Assembly: GCA_003117195.1 (NCBI GenBank)
Contig: BDSI01000127.1
Location: 124,001 to 188,000, forward strand
Reading direction: 5' to 3'
DNA: 64,000 bases
Origin: Eudorina sp. 2006-703-Eu-15
Lineage: Eukaryota; Chlorophyta; Chlorophyceae; Chlamydomonadales; Volvocaceae
Part shown: piece after piece, positions 1-18,761 of the stretch
Position numbering within the stretch: position 1 is the first letter of the stretch
How the letters are laid out: every line of letters starts with the position of its first letter
Position numbers and translations under genes: made by a program
The notes under the pieces: model-generated
Told to the model about the DNA's origin: nothing
The model's input: only the letters and a program-made list of their open reading frames with translations
Databases searched by the model: none

Positions 1-1
1 C

Positions 2-1018
2 GGCGGGTTCGGCGAGGCGGCGGAGCCAGCGCCCAAGCGACAGAAGCGTGTCAGTAAGGACGCGCTCCATCAGCCGCAGCAGCTGCCGTCTCAGGGGCTG
101 GACCTCGGCTTGCACTCTGGGCCGGCCTGCGCAAGGGGCGGCGACGGCGGTGCCGCCGCCACAGCCCGGCTGCTGCTCGGGGAGGATCAAGTCGCCCAGC
201 ACCTACTGCTGCAGCTACAGCAGCACCAGCAACAGGCGGCGGCGGCGAGCGCGCTGTCTAGTGCCGCCGCGGCGGGCCTGCGGTCGGTGACGTACGAGCA
301 GTTACGGGAGCCCCGGGGCGGCCGAGAGCAGCAGCAGAGGGGTGTTTCGGCGGCGGCTCAGAATCCAGTGCCGGCGCTGAACCTGGGACCGCTGGCCGGG
401 GGGCTGCAAGTGCTGGCGAACTCGGGTGGCGGTGGCGGTGCGGGCAGCGGTGGGGCTGGTGGGGCTGGTGGGCCAAACGTTCTGCGATTGATGCCGCTGC
501 AGTCTGCGCCAGCCAGCGCGCAGCAGCAGCCGCAACAGCAACAACAGCAGCAACAACAGCAACAACAACAGCAACAGGAAGGCGGGTCTGCTGCTGGTGG
601 TGGTGGAGGCGGCGGCGTGCCGCGGATACAATTAGGCGGTTCGTTGCCATCGCAAATGGTGGTGGGGCCGCAGGGTCAGGCTATCACCCTGGCTGAGCTC
701 ATCTCTTCGTTGGGCAGTCGCGGGCTGATCGCGCAGGCCGCGGGCGGGCAGGGCAGTGGCATGTTTGGCCTGGCTGGGGGCGGCGTCGCGGGTCTGGAGC
801 GCCTCCTAGCCGCCAGCCAGGATGCGGGCGCCGCTCAGTACATCAGCTTGCAGCCGAGCAGGGGCGTCTCGGCGGGGCAGGGCGCAGGGGCGGGGGCGGG
901 TTGGCTGGGGCCAGCGTTCGGCGACCAGCTCGCGAGCCTGGGGCCCCGCGCGACCGTCAACTTCAGTTTGCTCCTCCAGCAGCAACAGCAGCAGCAGCAG
1001 CAGCAGGGGGAGAAGTGA
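2..1018 (+). CDS. 3' part of a polyQ/Gly-rich, probably nuclear protein (5' end outside window)
   Basis: An open frame runs from the first bases of the window to TGA at 1016-1018, about 338 residues, with no ATG needed inside, so this is the terminal exon of a longer gene. It begins with a basic KRQKR stretch that could be a nuclear localisation signal. It continues through Ala/Gln-rich sequence (QLQQHQQQ), a Gly-rich block and a run of about 15 Gln, then a more ordered, hydrophobic segment (SQMVVGPQGQAITLAELIS) and a second Gln tract just before the stop. No catalytic or DNA-binding domain is visible. Gln runs plus a basic patch fit a transcriptional regulator or co-activator, but that is inference. 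Overlapping open frames on both strands come from the CAG and GGC repeats. Confidence 0.6.
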   Translation, partial: GGFGEAAEPAPKRQKRVSKDALHQPQQLPSQGLDLGLHSGPACARGGDGGAAATARLLLGEDQVAQHLLLQLQQHQQQAAAASALSSAAAAGLRSVTYEQLREPRGGREQQQRGVSAAAQNPVPALNLGPLAGGLQVLANSGGGGGAGSGGAGGAGGPNVLRLMPLQSAPASAQQQPQQQQQQQQQQQQQQQEGGSAAGGGGGGGVPRIQLGGSLPSQMVVGPQGQAITLAELISSLGSRGLIAQAAGGQGSGMFGLAGGGVAGLERLLAASQDAGAAQYISLQPSRGVSAGQGAGAGAGWLGPAFGDQLASLGPRATVNFSLLLQQQQQQQQQQGEK

Positions 1019-1220
1019 ACGGGGAAGTAAGTGGTGCTAGAGGACTCCCCTTACGGTTCGAGCGCTGGCTCTACGGCTGTCGGTACGGGGCGTCTGCGTT
1101 AGTGGCCTGTCCTGAAACAGTCATGTTCCCGGAGCCCGGGGTGAGTGGCTTGGGTCCATGGACAGGCTGATGGGGGATTCAATGCATAAGATCCAGAAAG
1201 GGCATGGGCGATGTTTGCCT

Positions 1221-1449
1221 CAGGGGTGGGGTGGGGTGGGATGGGATGGGATGGGATGGGATGGGATGGGATGGGATGGGATGGGATGGGATGGGATGGG
1301 ATCGGATGGGATGGGATGGGATGGGATGGGATGGGATGGGATGGGATGGGATGGGATGGGATGGGATGGGATGGGATGGGATGGGATGGGATGGGATGGG
1401 ATGGGATGGGATGGGATGGGATGGGATGGGATGGGATGGGATGGGATGG
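1221..1449. repeat. (GGGAT)n pentanucleotide array in the 3' UTR
   Basis: More than 40 head-to-tail GGGAT units, starting with a few GGGGT units and with one GGATC variant near 1303. The pentamer contains no stop codon in any frame on either strand, so it creates several spurious open frames. It lies between the stop codon at 1018 and a candidate poly(A) signal at 1642. Confidence 0.95.
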
Positions 1450-1641
1450 ACGACTGAACTATCCTGAACGCAGGGATGAGAGCGCACTGAAGGGTCGCTG
1501 TCGCTGAAGAGAAAGTTTACAAGGGTGGCGCGTGGGTGGATTTGTAGTAATTGACGCACTGGCTCGGGGGAAATGGACTTCAATGCGCCTCCTGTGTGGG
1601 CTGACTCGCGGGGTTGTACGTGTCTGGGCGTCTGTGTTACT

Positions 1642-1646
1642 TGTAA
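1642..1646 (+). promoter_or_regulatory. Candidate poly(A) signal TGTAA
   Basis: TGTAA is the usual poly(A) signal of chlamydomonad algae. This copy is the first one on the + strand downstream of the stop at 1018 and would give a 3' UTR of roughly 0.65 kb containing the GGGAT array. Confidence 0.4.
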
Positions 1647-2835
1647 GTAGCGGCGACAGAAGGAACCTGTCTTGACGCCTGTGCATTTAAATGACGTTCA
1701 GTCTGGAAGGTGTGGCAAGGGAGGGTGCAAAGGCTGTTCGGGAGCTCGTTGCGCACTGGGAATGTTGCGCTGACTGAGGCTCTCCTGCCACCCTCCCCCC
1801 GTCAATACTCACGCACACACATCTTCCTGAGCAACCGAAGTGCTTGCTGTGCATGGGCGGTTCCCATGTCTGTCTCACATGCCATTGTCACTCTTGACCA
1901 TGCCGAGGGCCTGTCCCAGAAACTGAGGATTGGCAGAGCGTGTTTGCGCGTTTGTAGTAAGTGTGCTGCGTGTGTCTGCGTGTCTGCTGATGAGGTGCGT
2001 GTGGCTCGATACCGCTACCGCTACCTGGATAGGTTTCTCGGATCCGCGGACCCCAGAGGGGCACTTGTGGGTTCCATGTAACCCCTAGAGTTTTGAGTTT
2101 TGGCGAGGTACCCGCGGGACGCCCTCGGCATGCCGTCATGCCGCAGCACTCCGGAGCCAGGACACGTGCCTGCGGCACACACACACACACGCAGGCGGGC
2201 TGGCAGGGACGCGGACCCCCAGGCCGCGCAACTCGATGGTCGATTCCCCGTCAACTCAAGGCGCACTACAGTGGCAAAGGGTCCGAATGGCACACCACGC
2301 TCCCAATGCAATCGCCTGCAGGAAACGACACACTAGCACCGGTCTCTGCAGAGGGCCAAGCCAAGCCCAGGCGTTAGTCCCTACATGCCTGGCAAACGTA
2401 GCCGCCCGTGTGTGGATGAAGCCCAGCCTCTCAGCTGGCCGCAGCATGGGCAGGAGTGGCGGCGGCGGCGGCGGGGGGCCCAGAAGCGTCGCGCTGGGTA
2501 CGCCAGGTGCTTCACGGCGGGCACTTTCAGTGCCACTTGTACGACAGCCACCAGCGGCGTCCCATGGGTTGCTCGCTGCACGTCAATGCATCGTCGAGCC
2601 ACTATTCCAAACGCTATCCGGGGCCGAACCCTTCTCAACAGGAACAAAGAAAGGAGTTTCGGCCCATAGGGCCCCTAACGGCCTCGCGTACGGACTCCCA
2701 GTCAGTGGACTCGTCCCCGGTGAGGAGGGCACCGACGATCACTCTCTTTTGTGGGTTCCGCTGTCACGTTAGGTCGTGCGCTCGCGTCCCTTCTGTGGTA
2801 GTCGCAAATATAATGGGTGGCGTATGTACCGAGGG

Positions 2836-2925
2836 GCGGGGGATTAAAAAGAAACAGCCCAGACAGGGGCTGGGGGTTAAAGTGAAAGAAATAAACCCAA
2901 AGAACGAACCAGGGGCTGGGGGTGG
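2836..2925. repeat. Dispersed repeat family 1, diverged copy
   Basis: Contains the family landmarks GATTAAAAAGAAACAGCCC and, further on, GGGTTAAAGTGAAAGAAATAA followed by AAAGAACGAACC. The same order of blocks is seen near 18.7, 29.4 and 42.2 kb. Confidence 0.6.
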
Positions 2926-3009
2926 AGGTCGGCTGAAGGTCCTGACCGTCAAACAGCCGCGATGAGGGTCCGGGTCGTCAAATGAGACCGCAGGAGATTA
3001 ATTATTAAG

Positions 3010-3040
3010 GATGTTACAGCGGACCCCACGGGTAATCGGT
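3010..3040 (+). repeat. 31-bp element shared with 57134-57164
   Basis: GATGTTACAG, then GGACCCC, then GGG and ATCGGT are shared with 57134-57164 with only three substitutions over 31 bp. The two copies are 54 kb apart in the same orientation, both in gene-free sequence. Confidence 0.7.
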
Positions 3041-6000
3041 GACAGCCAACGGAGATTTACAACTTCAGTGCGCCACCTCCGACGACAGCCTCACAATTGG
3101 TGAGCACTTCCCTGGCCAGCCACCAGTAACTGCAATCAGCGCTGCCCGAGTCTACGCCTCCTGCGGGCTTGTGACCTTGTGCGACAACATCACAAGCACA
3201 CACAACTGTGATTGGCACCATAAGGCCCCGGCGCTGTCCCTGTAGGGGTCAGTCGAATTCCCCCTTCTCTCAATCCCACTCTTGTCGGGCCCATGTAAGA
3301 ATGATGACGCATTGGCGGGAGATGCTCAGCAACACTTTTCAGTCGCGCGCAACACGTTTGGCAGTACAGCATCTGAATCGCACACGGCCGTGCACCGTAC
3401 CATCTCGCTGCACAAGCTGCTTACAATGTCCTCGATGCAGGCTGTATTTTGTTGTGTAACATCTGCACCCACTCACAGTGATCGTGCGCAACTGCAAGTG
3501 ATCAACCCACCAGCCAACGAACAGCAGCCAACGAACAGCAGCCAACAAACAACCATTACCAAAATCCAACGAACAAGTGCTGGACACAACAAACACGCTT
3601 GGGCGCGGCCTTAGGCCCCGTAGGGGAGATGTGAGTCCCTCCTCTCGTGACCGCCAGCGTGGAAATGTGTGCGCCCATTGAAGCGTGCACCTACAGGGCC
3701 CCGGGGGGGACACCGCCTCCAATTTCACTGAAACGCCGCTCGGTTGCAACCTGGCAGCACGCCCGCAGCGCCAGCCCTTGATGGGCAGAGGCAGCGCCGG
3801 CGCCCCAGTGGCAGCCGAACCCTGCCACCCTGGAGGCGATGGCCTGGGATCCGGCTCGTCTGGCAAAGATGTTGGAGCGCATGTGGGCTCACCGTAATTC
3901 AATCGTGCCCTTTGGGCGCTAGTCTCGTTGACTCCTGTTAATGCGGTATTTGCAAACCAGTGCTTTTGGGCGGTTTTTTTGTTTGCCCTTGGGCCTCCGG
4001 CTCGTATGGGTATGTGCAGGTATGGGGTTACGCAACCCCCCAACCATGTAACACACACACACACACACGTGCCGACCCGGGGAGGCTGCTCTCTGTCGCG
4101 CAACCAGCACCAGGAACATGCCCATGCACACAAACGTATTGCCCCATTTCTTTCGGAGATACACGCACACAGGGTTATCCAATAACACACAGTTTGCTTC
4201 TTGTCAAACGCCGGCAGCGATCTGGCCATGGAATACACGAAGCATACCAGCACACCGGCCGGCCGGCCGGCTGCGCGGCTGGCTTGAGCAAGGACCACGT
4301 GCACCCCACCGCCCCCAAAGACGCCGCAGAGGCTTCTAGCATGAAAGCGGTACACTGGGTGCGCCCGGGGGTGGGATGTACACGGCTGGATGCGGCATCA
4401 GCTCACACCACACATCGACAGGTTCAACACATCAACAGGCCTGTCACTTCCACCACCCCAACAGGGTACAACTACGCAAGCTTACGGGCATTCCCCACAG
4501 ACACATTCCCGCAGAGCGGCGCAACTGAAACAAGCGGCCGTCAGGGAATCCTCCGCGTGACCTACCAGCTACCCTGCCACTCCAGGGAAAAGCAGCATGC
4601 TCTGAGGGCACTTTTGATTATGAAGGAATGCAAGGTCTTTCCGTTAGGGCTGAGCCAGCGTGAGGCCCCCGGTCAGGTATGTTGGTATGTATGACACGCT
4701 CCGGATCAATCTTCCGCCCGCCACCACAACACCGTGTCACCGCATCACTGGCATCACGGACAACGAAAACCCAATCCATCGACATGCACGATGCGCCAGA
4801 ACAAAGTACGACAGGCAAGTACGACAGAAGCAACGTCTTTTTTTGACAATTTAGTTGGTAGCCCATTCAACCCAGTAGCGGCAGCCGCAGCAGGGCCGCA
4901 TAAACAATAGTGACTGCAGCAGCGGCAGCAGCAGCATGAGCAGAAACAAGGACTAGCATGCGCATGCGCATGCCACAGCGAAACAATGTCACTACAGCAG
5001 CCGGTTTGCGGTTTCCCTATGATGGCCCGCGCGGACAATGCGGGACCCGGCTCCGCCCTCCACAGCCACCCCCCCAGGTACCCGCTGCCACCCGAGCCTC
5101 CATCGTCTCCGACGGCGACTTTGTCAACAAACCGACCCAAGGGGCCCGCCCCACCCAATGTCCTGGTGCGGCGCCCCTGCCCGCCTCGCCAAGGGGCGCG
5201 GGGTCGGTGGGCAACACTCCGAGCACCACCGCTGCGCCCACCGGAAGCGTCGCCACCCCCCAATAACACACCCGGGCAGGTCGGGCAGGTTCCTTTGTTA
5301 TCTCCTTTCATCACCTGTATCGCCTGCCAAGCTGACTTGGCTTCTCGCGGCTCAGGTCTTCTTCACATCCGGTGTGCGGTCGCTCGGCCATGGCTGCACC
5401 GATCTGTGCATCCGTCCGCGTAACATCCTACAGCACAACCACCGCGCGCCCCGTCTCTGGTCATGGTCAGTGCATGGCAACACAACTGGTTCGGGTCGGC
5501 TCGTCGATCGCCAAGCGCGCAGCACCCAGACCGCAAGGCCACCGCCCAGTCCGGCCCGCCCACGCAGCGAAGCTTTTAGTCTCCTCCGGTCTTCCCGCCT
5601 GTAGCAGACATTCCAGCGGGCGACGCCTGCCGTAAACCGGCAGTGTATCAACGCCGGATGGCCACACGCGGGCGCCCTCAATGCGCCCGAACCTAAACTC
5701 GTTTGTTCGAATCCGAATCCGGACACGGGACGCGGCTCCATACCGCATCCATCCCCATTAACCCCTCGCAAAAATTGCATGCTGTACAAATTAAGCGGAT
5801 GTATGAGAATGGCACAAAAACCAGTGTACCCTCGTGTGCAGCCCTTCGTTGCCGCCGCCAGGGACAACCACCGAACCGCGGACATCCACACAGCGCACGC
5901 AGCACGACACCCGGCGGCTCCGTGCACACATTGCATGTGTGTGTTGCTTGCATCATACACAAAACATGAAACCCTAGCGTTTTTCGGAAGAGCAGCAATC

Positions 6001-7315
6001 ATGCCACGCGTATCTATGAACAAAAAACATCAAGGCGGTGCGAGCACGTGCATAGCGTCGTACATGTAGTACAATCCGTGCCTTGATCTCGTACAGCACA
6101 AAGTACGTACCCTCGTGCCGCCACGCGCCCTGGACCCGCGCTCTTGCTTGCTCGACTCCAAGCCACGCCCGGGAGGGCTGCCATCCATGGGCGCCCCCTG
6201 CCACCCCAACCGGAATGCACTGACCGACCTCAGTCAGACCGCGTCCCCCGAGAGGCTTGCAACGTTGCAAGGTGTGCCCCCGCCGGCATCCCTCCATGAA
6301 AGAGCGGGGGAGAGCGTCGCCCGCGGTAAGGCGGCACAGGGCGCAAGGCAGCGACCACCTTGATATGCCTAAGCCGATGGCAAGAACGCCGGTGCAAATC
6401 AATGTTTCGCGTCAATGTCGAGCAGCGCTACCCTCCGAGGGAGGCTCTCCCCTCCTTCCCGTCCAGCCACACCGGCAGGCGCCGCACGTCCGTTCCTTGT
6501 CATAAAAACATCGGCCCTTTCGCGACTCTCCGCTTCGAGTTGCAAACTGCGGTGCCATGCCTACTATATCGTACCATACCGTACTGTACCGTACTGTACC
6601 ACGGCACCGAACCGCTGGGTGCGGCTCGGGGAGGACACTACGTTGTACTGCGGACCATGTACAACGTCAAAACAGCAGCAGCAGCAACAACAACAACATC
6701 AACATCAACCACAACGCAACAGCACCACACAACAGCCCAGCAGAAAGAAAATGGACCAATGTGCAATGAGCCCCGGACCCGGAGCAAACTGCCGATCCTC
6801 GATAACTCCCGCGGCTTGCCACTCACAGACAAACCCCCAACGAGCATGATTGCTAGACGGCACTGACCTGCCCTCCCTGGCCCCCACCTTCAAGGGGCCG
6901 TCCGGTCCGTACCTGACGACAAAACGTTATAATTGAACACCCCACGGCCTCTCGCAGGCGTCGGATATTCCCCGCAGACAAAAACAACAACAGCAGCAGC
7001 AGCAGCAGCAGCAGTTCTCAGGGAAGCGTCGCAGATGTTGCACAACCTGCGCGTTGCGCCACCGCAGCCGCGGTTTCTCACCGCCGGCACCGCCGTACAT
7101 CTCCCCACCAATAAACTGACCGTGCGGAAAAAGGACGGCGGTTGATCCGACCCGTCAAGATGAACGGTAGAACGGTACGGCGGTCAGCTAAGCGCACCGT
7201 CGAGCCCTCTCTCTGTGTGCGGTTCAAGTGCTGAAGAAACGGGGTGAGCCAGTAGCCAAAAGGACACCCACGACGTCGCGCCTGACTGGCCGACTAGCCG
7301 GAAGGCCCCACCGAT

Positions 7316-7343
7316 CCACCCACCCACCCACCCACCCACCCAC
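7316..7343. repeat. (CCCA)n microsatellite
   Basis: Seven perfect CCCA units passing into ACCG units. No gene is associated with it. Confidence 0.9.
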
Positions 7344-8098
7344 CGACCGACCCACGGAATATCGGAGCGGAGCGGCGGCCCCAGTCCTGCTTGGCATCGA
7401 CCCAGCCAGGCCCTAGTGCGCCCCCCCCGCACCCCCCCTCCAAGGGAGGAGGGGAGGCGTACCCCCCGGATGCCCCACACATCCGGCCCCCAATTGACAC
7501 ACCCTCCCGTCCCTACCCCGGCCATCCCTGGCACTGTGACCGCTGCTCACACATCCCCCCACCCCCACTGTGCGACATCCGCGCCCGCTGACCCACAGCA
7601 CGACCGCGCACTGCTGAACAAACAAGACCCACAACCCCCAACCAACAACCCCCAACCGCTATAGTCGTACGCGCCAGGGTACAATGCATGCAGTCGGGCC
7701 GCCCCTGGAGGCACTGTACCGCACCCCGCCTCAGCCACACGGGGAACCAATAACCAATAACCAATAACAGAACCGAGAATCGCGACGCAGTGCCCTTCCT
7801 GCTGCGTCCTGCTCCGCCGCCTGCTGCCCCTCCTCCTCCGCCTCGGCCAGCCTCCGGACCACCTAAGGTGGTAGCCATCGTCAAACTCAACCGCCAACCG
7901 CCAAGCCATGTGGCGCCGCCGATGCTGCCTCGGGCATCCCTCAAGATGCGTAAGGGAAATCGCTGACGGCGGCGGGTGAGGATGTGGATGAGGGGTTTAC
8001 GGATTGTGACGCTGTTGCGCAGGCAGCTAGATAGCCAGAGGGTGGCGGATGGGGATAGGCTGCAGCCCCGCGAACGTCAACGTGGCCTCCTGGGTGCA

Positions 8099-8235
8099 GC
8101 AACCGGATCCACCAACCGGATCCACCAACCGGATCCACCAATTGGATCCACCAACCGGATCCACCAATTGGATCCACCAACTGGATCCACCAACCGTATC
8201 CACCATCCGGATCACCATCCGGATCCTCCAACCGG
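8099..8235. repeat. 13-bp minisatellite with GGATCC core
   Basis: About ten tandem copies of AACCGGATCCACC, with the second and third positions alternating between CC and TT (AATTGGATCCACC) and degenerating towards the 3' end. A + strand open frame through it reads as a Thr/Gly/Ser-Asn-Arg-Ile-His repeat, which I regard as a by-product of the 13-bp period. Confidence 0.95.
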
Positions 8236-8830
8236 CTCCAACCTTCTTCCGGACGCGGGCAAGCCAGCAAACCAACAACCCAAACGCGGCCAAGCAGCTC
8301 GAACAACAAACAACGACAACCAAAAACATTGTCGACAAGCAGAAACAGCAGCAGCAACATCACAGCAGCAACCAACACGGCTGGCCAAGGAAGAAATCAA
8401 GCAAGGCGCAAACCCAGCCTGCCCAGCGGACTGTACGGCACAACTTCGCAAGATGCCGGGGTGCCGCCCATCGACCCGTTCCCCCCCCTTCCCCCCAAGG
8501 GGGGTTCGGGGTCCCCGCTGTCCCGATGTCCCGATGTCCCGCGGCTGCGCCAAGAACCCCACCCCCCTCCACCTGCAACCCCCCAACTCCCCTCGGGCGC
8601 GAGGCCGCTCCCCCGTGTGTAGGGTTCTCCCCAATTCCCTCCTCCCCCCCCAGGGCACACACAGCCGCACACGCGTCCTCGCAACCCCCTCCCCGGCTCC
8701 TCCTGCAGACCGTACACCCACCATTGCTGGGACCCCTAGAGGAGCCCTCCCGCTGCCACCTGTCTGCCTGCCTCCGGGTGGGGGTTGTGTGATATTATCA
8801 CCTACCGGCTTTGCGCCCCCCTTAGAAATC

Positions 8831-8892
8831 GCCCCCTAGATATGGGGCCCCTAGATACGGCCCCCCTAGATATGACATCCCCCTAGATATGA
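8831..8892. repeat. Short CCCCCTAGATATG tandem repeat
   Basis: Four imperfect copies of a roughly 16-17 bp unit centred on CCCCTAGATATG. It lies just past the stop codon of the - strand kinase gene, so it is probably within that transcript's 3' UTR. Confidence 0.85.
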
Positions 8893-9014
8893 CCACAGAA
8901 ATGCTCGAGGTATGACCCCAGACATGACCTTGGGCATGACGGTGCCAGCAGCGCTACACCGCCCCCCGCCCCGCCCGCTACAACCGCCCCGCCTGCGCCA
9001 CATCCCCGCCGGCG

Positions 9015-15595
<6,581 letters not shown>

Positions 15596-17859
15596 TCGGA
15601 GTGCAACTTCACATGAAAGGCGCTGTGGTGATATAGTCGCTGCTTCCAGCGCCGAGTCTGCGTGGGCCGCCGAACACACCAGTCAGCCCGCAAGCGAAGT
15701 GTCCTTGTAACACCAGATACAGGACAGAACGTGATAAATAATTTACGGTTCTTCGGTGGTCCTCACCGCAGCGCGGGTTAAGGAACGGCTTCGCCAAGTA
15801 TCAAGGACAAAAGTGTAATGCGGATAATCCACAGCCTAATAGACTGGCTGTGTGGACAGGTGTGGAATAAAACTGTTTTAGGAAGTTCGCAAAACGGTGT
15901 GTTCCAACCACGCTTGCGTACGTCGTCAAGTAATGGCGGTTAGCCAGGACTAAGTTACCAACGCACGACAGACATAATTTTGTGCCAGCGAGAATCATAA
16001 ATTTAAAAACATACCTTCCTGTATGGCCTGAGGGAAGTTTCGATGGTTCAGTCGCGAAAGATCAACTGACGCAGCGGCTGCATTTGGAACATGCTGACGA
16101 GAAGCGAGGTTGAACGAGAATGTGCAATAAGGCAGGACGTGTGAAACTGCTGCGAGTTGTCGGTGACATCCAAACACGGATTAAAAGCTTCCAGCTTATA
16201 GGTTCATGGACATGTGTGGCTTCTGAGAAATTTAGAGTGGCAGGTCGGCGCATCAAATACAATGGAGAGGACCCTTGTCCAAAGCTTTACAAATCAGCCG
16301 TACGTACTTTCTGCGGTACTAATCAGATTGACGATTTAATTTCATCTTAAATCAGTGCAGCTTCAAATTGTTCGTGACAATCTGGGTATCCTTTGCTTAC
16401 CCTTTCAGTTGTCATCCGCTTATGCCGTCAGTTCAACACAACTGCGGAAACCCAACGCCCAGCAGGAAGTCTGTCCTTTTATATTAACATGATAGGCATA
16501 ATTATATTATGTGCAATTTAGGTTTTGGATGATGCGGCAGCATGCGCGTTTGCGTTATGAGTACGGTCGCGCAGCTTTCGGCTAAGTTACGGCGGCTATC
16601 TTGCAATGCAATGAATAGATGATACGAATTGCATGTGTAGATCGTAAGCTTATAGACAATTTGTCACTTGGGCTATATGTATGTGACCGGTGCGCTTCTA
16701 GTTCGTGACGTGCGAACACGTGCGAGCCGCTGCACACGGCTGCACCGTCTCCAGCAGCCCTGCACAGCTAAGTAAAGAGGGGCTCGACCCTGATGAATTT
16801 TGGGAGTTTAGCTATGGAAAGAAACGCTGCTAGTTGAGCGGTCTGCGGCCAGACAAGAACCAACAGTACGGCACTACATGCAACCAACGAGGCGTTGACG
16901 GCGCTGTGACTATGCGGCATACATAAAGTTATGTTCAAATCTTCAGCTCCGTAGTTCACACCCAAAGCCTTACGCCGCCAATGCTGTTCACAATCGGTGC
17001 GCAACAGGAGCCACCGTCCGGGTGATTGCGCAAGGCGGTGCCGATGATACAGGTACCGTGGGACGCCCGGCAAGTGCAGGGGACGGGGCATCGCGTGTGC
17101 TGTGGGTGGATGCTGTGGCTCCTTCCTGCACAGCTGTCCGTAATGGGCTCTGGGCCGCTCCCAGGACCAAGCGTGCTGACTGGGCGTCACCGCAGCAGTG
17201 GAGCCTTCGGACTCCATCGGCTTGCCAGCGAATGTCCCCCTGCGCGCGGGTGGGTACGGCACGGCAACGCCCTGCCCTGCCCAGACCTGAAGACGTGGAA
17301 GTGCGCGGCGGGGAGCCGGGGCCGCGATGCTGGCAGGCAGGTGTCCGCCCCGGGAGGCCCACTCGCCGCATCTGGGTCCTCCCGGCCGAAGGGGTCAGGC
17401 AGCGCTGGGACTCGAGCACAGCCTAGGCACATGCGACACGTCCCGTCCTCGGGTGATACTGGAGGGCAGTCGGCGCTCGTGGTGGTGGACCCGCGCGGTG
17501 ACTGCGCACGACCGGCTTTCAGGCACCGCGTACCCCTTGCTGCGAGGTGACGGCCGCATGCGCGGTGCGGCCCCCCGGGAGGAGGCCCAGCCCGGTGCTG
17601 CACCCGCCCACGTGGGGCCCGGTTCCCCCAGTACCGGGTTCGGCAGGAAAGGAAAGGAGGGAGGGCTGCCGTGCGGCGCTCCTGGCCGTACTACAGTACG
17701 ACATCCAGGCGGTTGCGCCCTGCTGCCCGACATTCCTGCCCCTACTGGAGGTACATGTGGTGGCGCCGAGAAGTCGACCCAGGGAGCAATCAGACCTGAT
17801 CTGGGTCACATGGTCACATGCCGAGGAACGGACGCTGGGACCGCTGCGCTGGAGGGGAC

Positions 17860-17897
17860 GTACGGGGTACGGGGTACGGGGTACGGGGTACGGGGTA
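17860..17897. repeat. GTACGGG heptamer array
   Basis: Five tandem GTACGGG units. GTAC-centred words are frequent throughout this genome window. Confidence 0.9.
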
Positions 17898-18681
17898 TTG
17901 ACCAAGGGTTACGGGGTAACGCCGCTACCTGGGGCCCTGCCAGTGGCGGCCTGGCACGGGGCTGTGGCTCCAAGACTCCAGGGAGACGCGTCAGGGGTAG
18001 GAAGAAACAGCCCAGACACACCCAGGGCGCGTCAGGGCTGCACACTCGCTGGGAAGCCCCATTGAGGGGCGGCGACCGCTGCAAACCTGAGGCGGCCCCA
18101 TTGAGGGGCGCGACCTCCCGCTCGGGGGCGTCCCCTGTCTTTCCACTGCCAGAGAATGAGGCAATGTTCGATGATGAGGGGAGGGGCGGATCGGTGCACG
18201 GCGGCAGCTGGCAGCTCCGTGTCGTACACCCAAGGCTTCACTGCGGTGAGGACGTGGTGGCGTCGGCGGCAATAAGTCTCACGGATTGCGGGAGGTAGGC
18301 TCTGGATGCGGCCGGGCGGGCCGCCCCTGAAGTCGGCATTGAGTGTCGCCGGGGCGACGCAGTGCCGTCAAGCCCCTGTGCAGTGGCGGACTTGGGGGCC
18401 TCATTGACGTCTTCTGTTGCGCACCTCAAGCACTGCATTGCGCTGTGTACATTAAGAAATATGCACCATGCACCGCAGCAGAATGACGGCGTGGCATTTG
18501 CGGGTAGGAGCTGTTGGTTGGATTGCGGTTGGAAGGCCATGAGCTAAGTTACACAAGGGTGGCAGTTGACTGCACACGGGAATCGAGCATTGCTGCTTTG
18601 CTGGTTCCCATCTTTCGCACCAAGGTTCAATGACTACACACACGCACGCTGGGTGTACGAGTTGTATGTACGAAGGGGGGA

Positions 18682-18761
18682 GAAGTTAAAAGAACAAACC
18701 CAGAAACGAACCCGGGCTCACCCATGAGTACTCAAAATACTTACGTGGCGAGGTACCGATA
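18682..18761. repeat. Dispersed repeat family 1 copy
   Basis: AAGTTAAAAGAACAAACCC, then AACGAACCCGGGCTCACCC, then ATACTTACGTGGCGAGGTACC. The block order matches the copies at 29.4 and 42.2 kb with divergence. Confidence 0.75.

Larger units (their letters stand above)
1647..9014. other. Intergenic stretch between two convergent genes; no convincing gene
   Basis: About 7.4 kb with many overlapping open frames but no chain of exons with consistent splice sites and no recognisable domain. It holds a family-1 repeat fragment (2836-2925), a 31-bp repeat shared with 57 kb, small CA tracts near 2177 and 4053, CCGG repeats near 4260, a CAG-rich patch (4870-4935), GTAC-rich palindromic repeats (6570-6602), a CCCA array, a 13-bp minisatellite and a TAGATATG repeat. 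A - strand frame (4754-5314) carries a Cys-rich cluster but its composition is not convincing. Confidence 0.6.

Noticed and set aside
1158..1583. Gly-Met-Gly-Trp-Asp and His-Pro-Ile-Pro-Ser repeat proteins
   Set aside because: Pure translations of the GGGAT array in several frames and both strands; 3' UTR location.
3339..4355. A 338-residue open frame on the minus strand
   Set aside because: It runs through a CA microsatellite and a CCGG repeat, its composition changes abruptly along its length, it shows no domain, and overlapping frames are equally open; GC-rich chance ORF.
7976..8839. 287-residue frame through the 13-bp minisatellite
   Set aside because: The repetitive part is the minisatellite translated, and the flanks are Pro-rich GC sequence without domain or splice support.
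17327..18298. A 323-residue plus-strand open frame
   Set aside because: It includes the GTACGGG array and the duplicated hairpin in translated form, and has no domain or splice context; other frames are also open.
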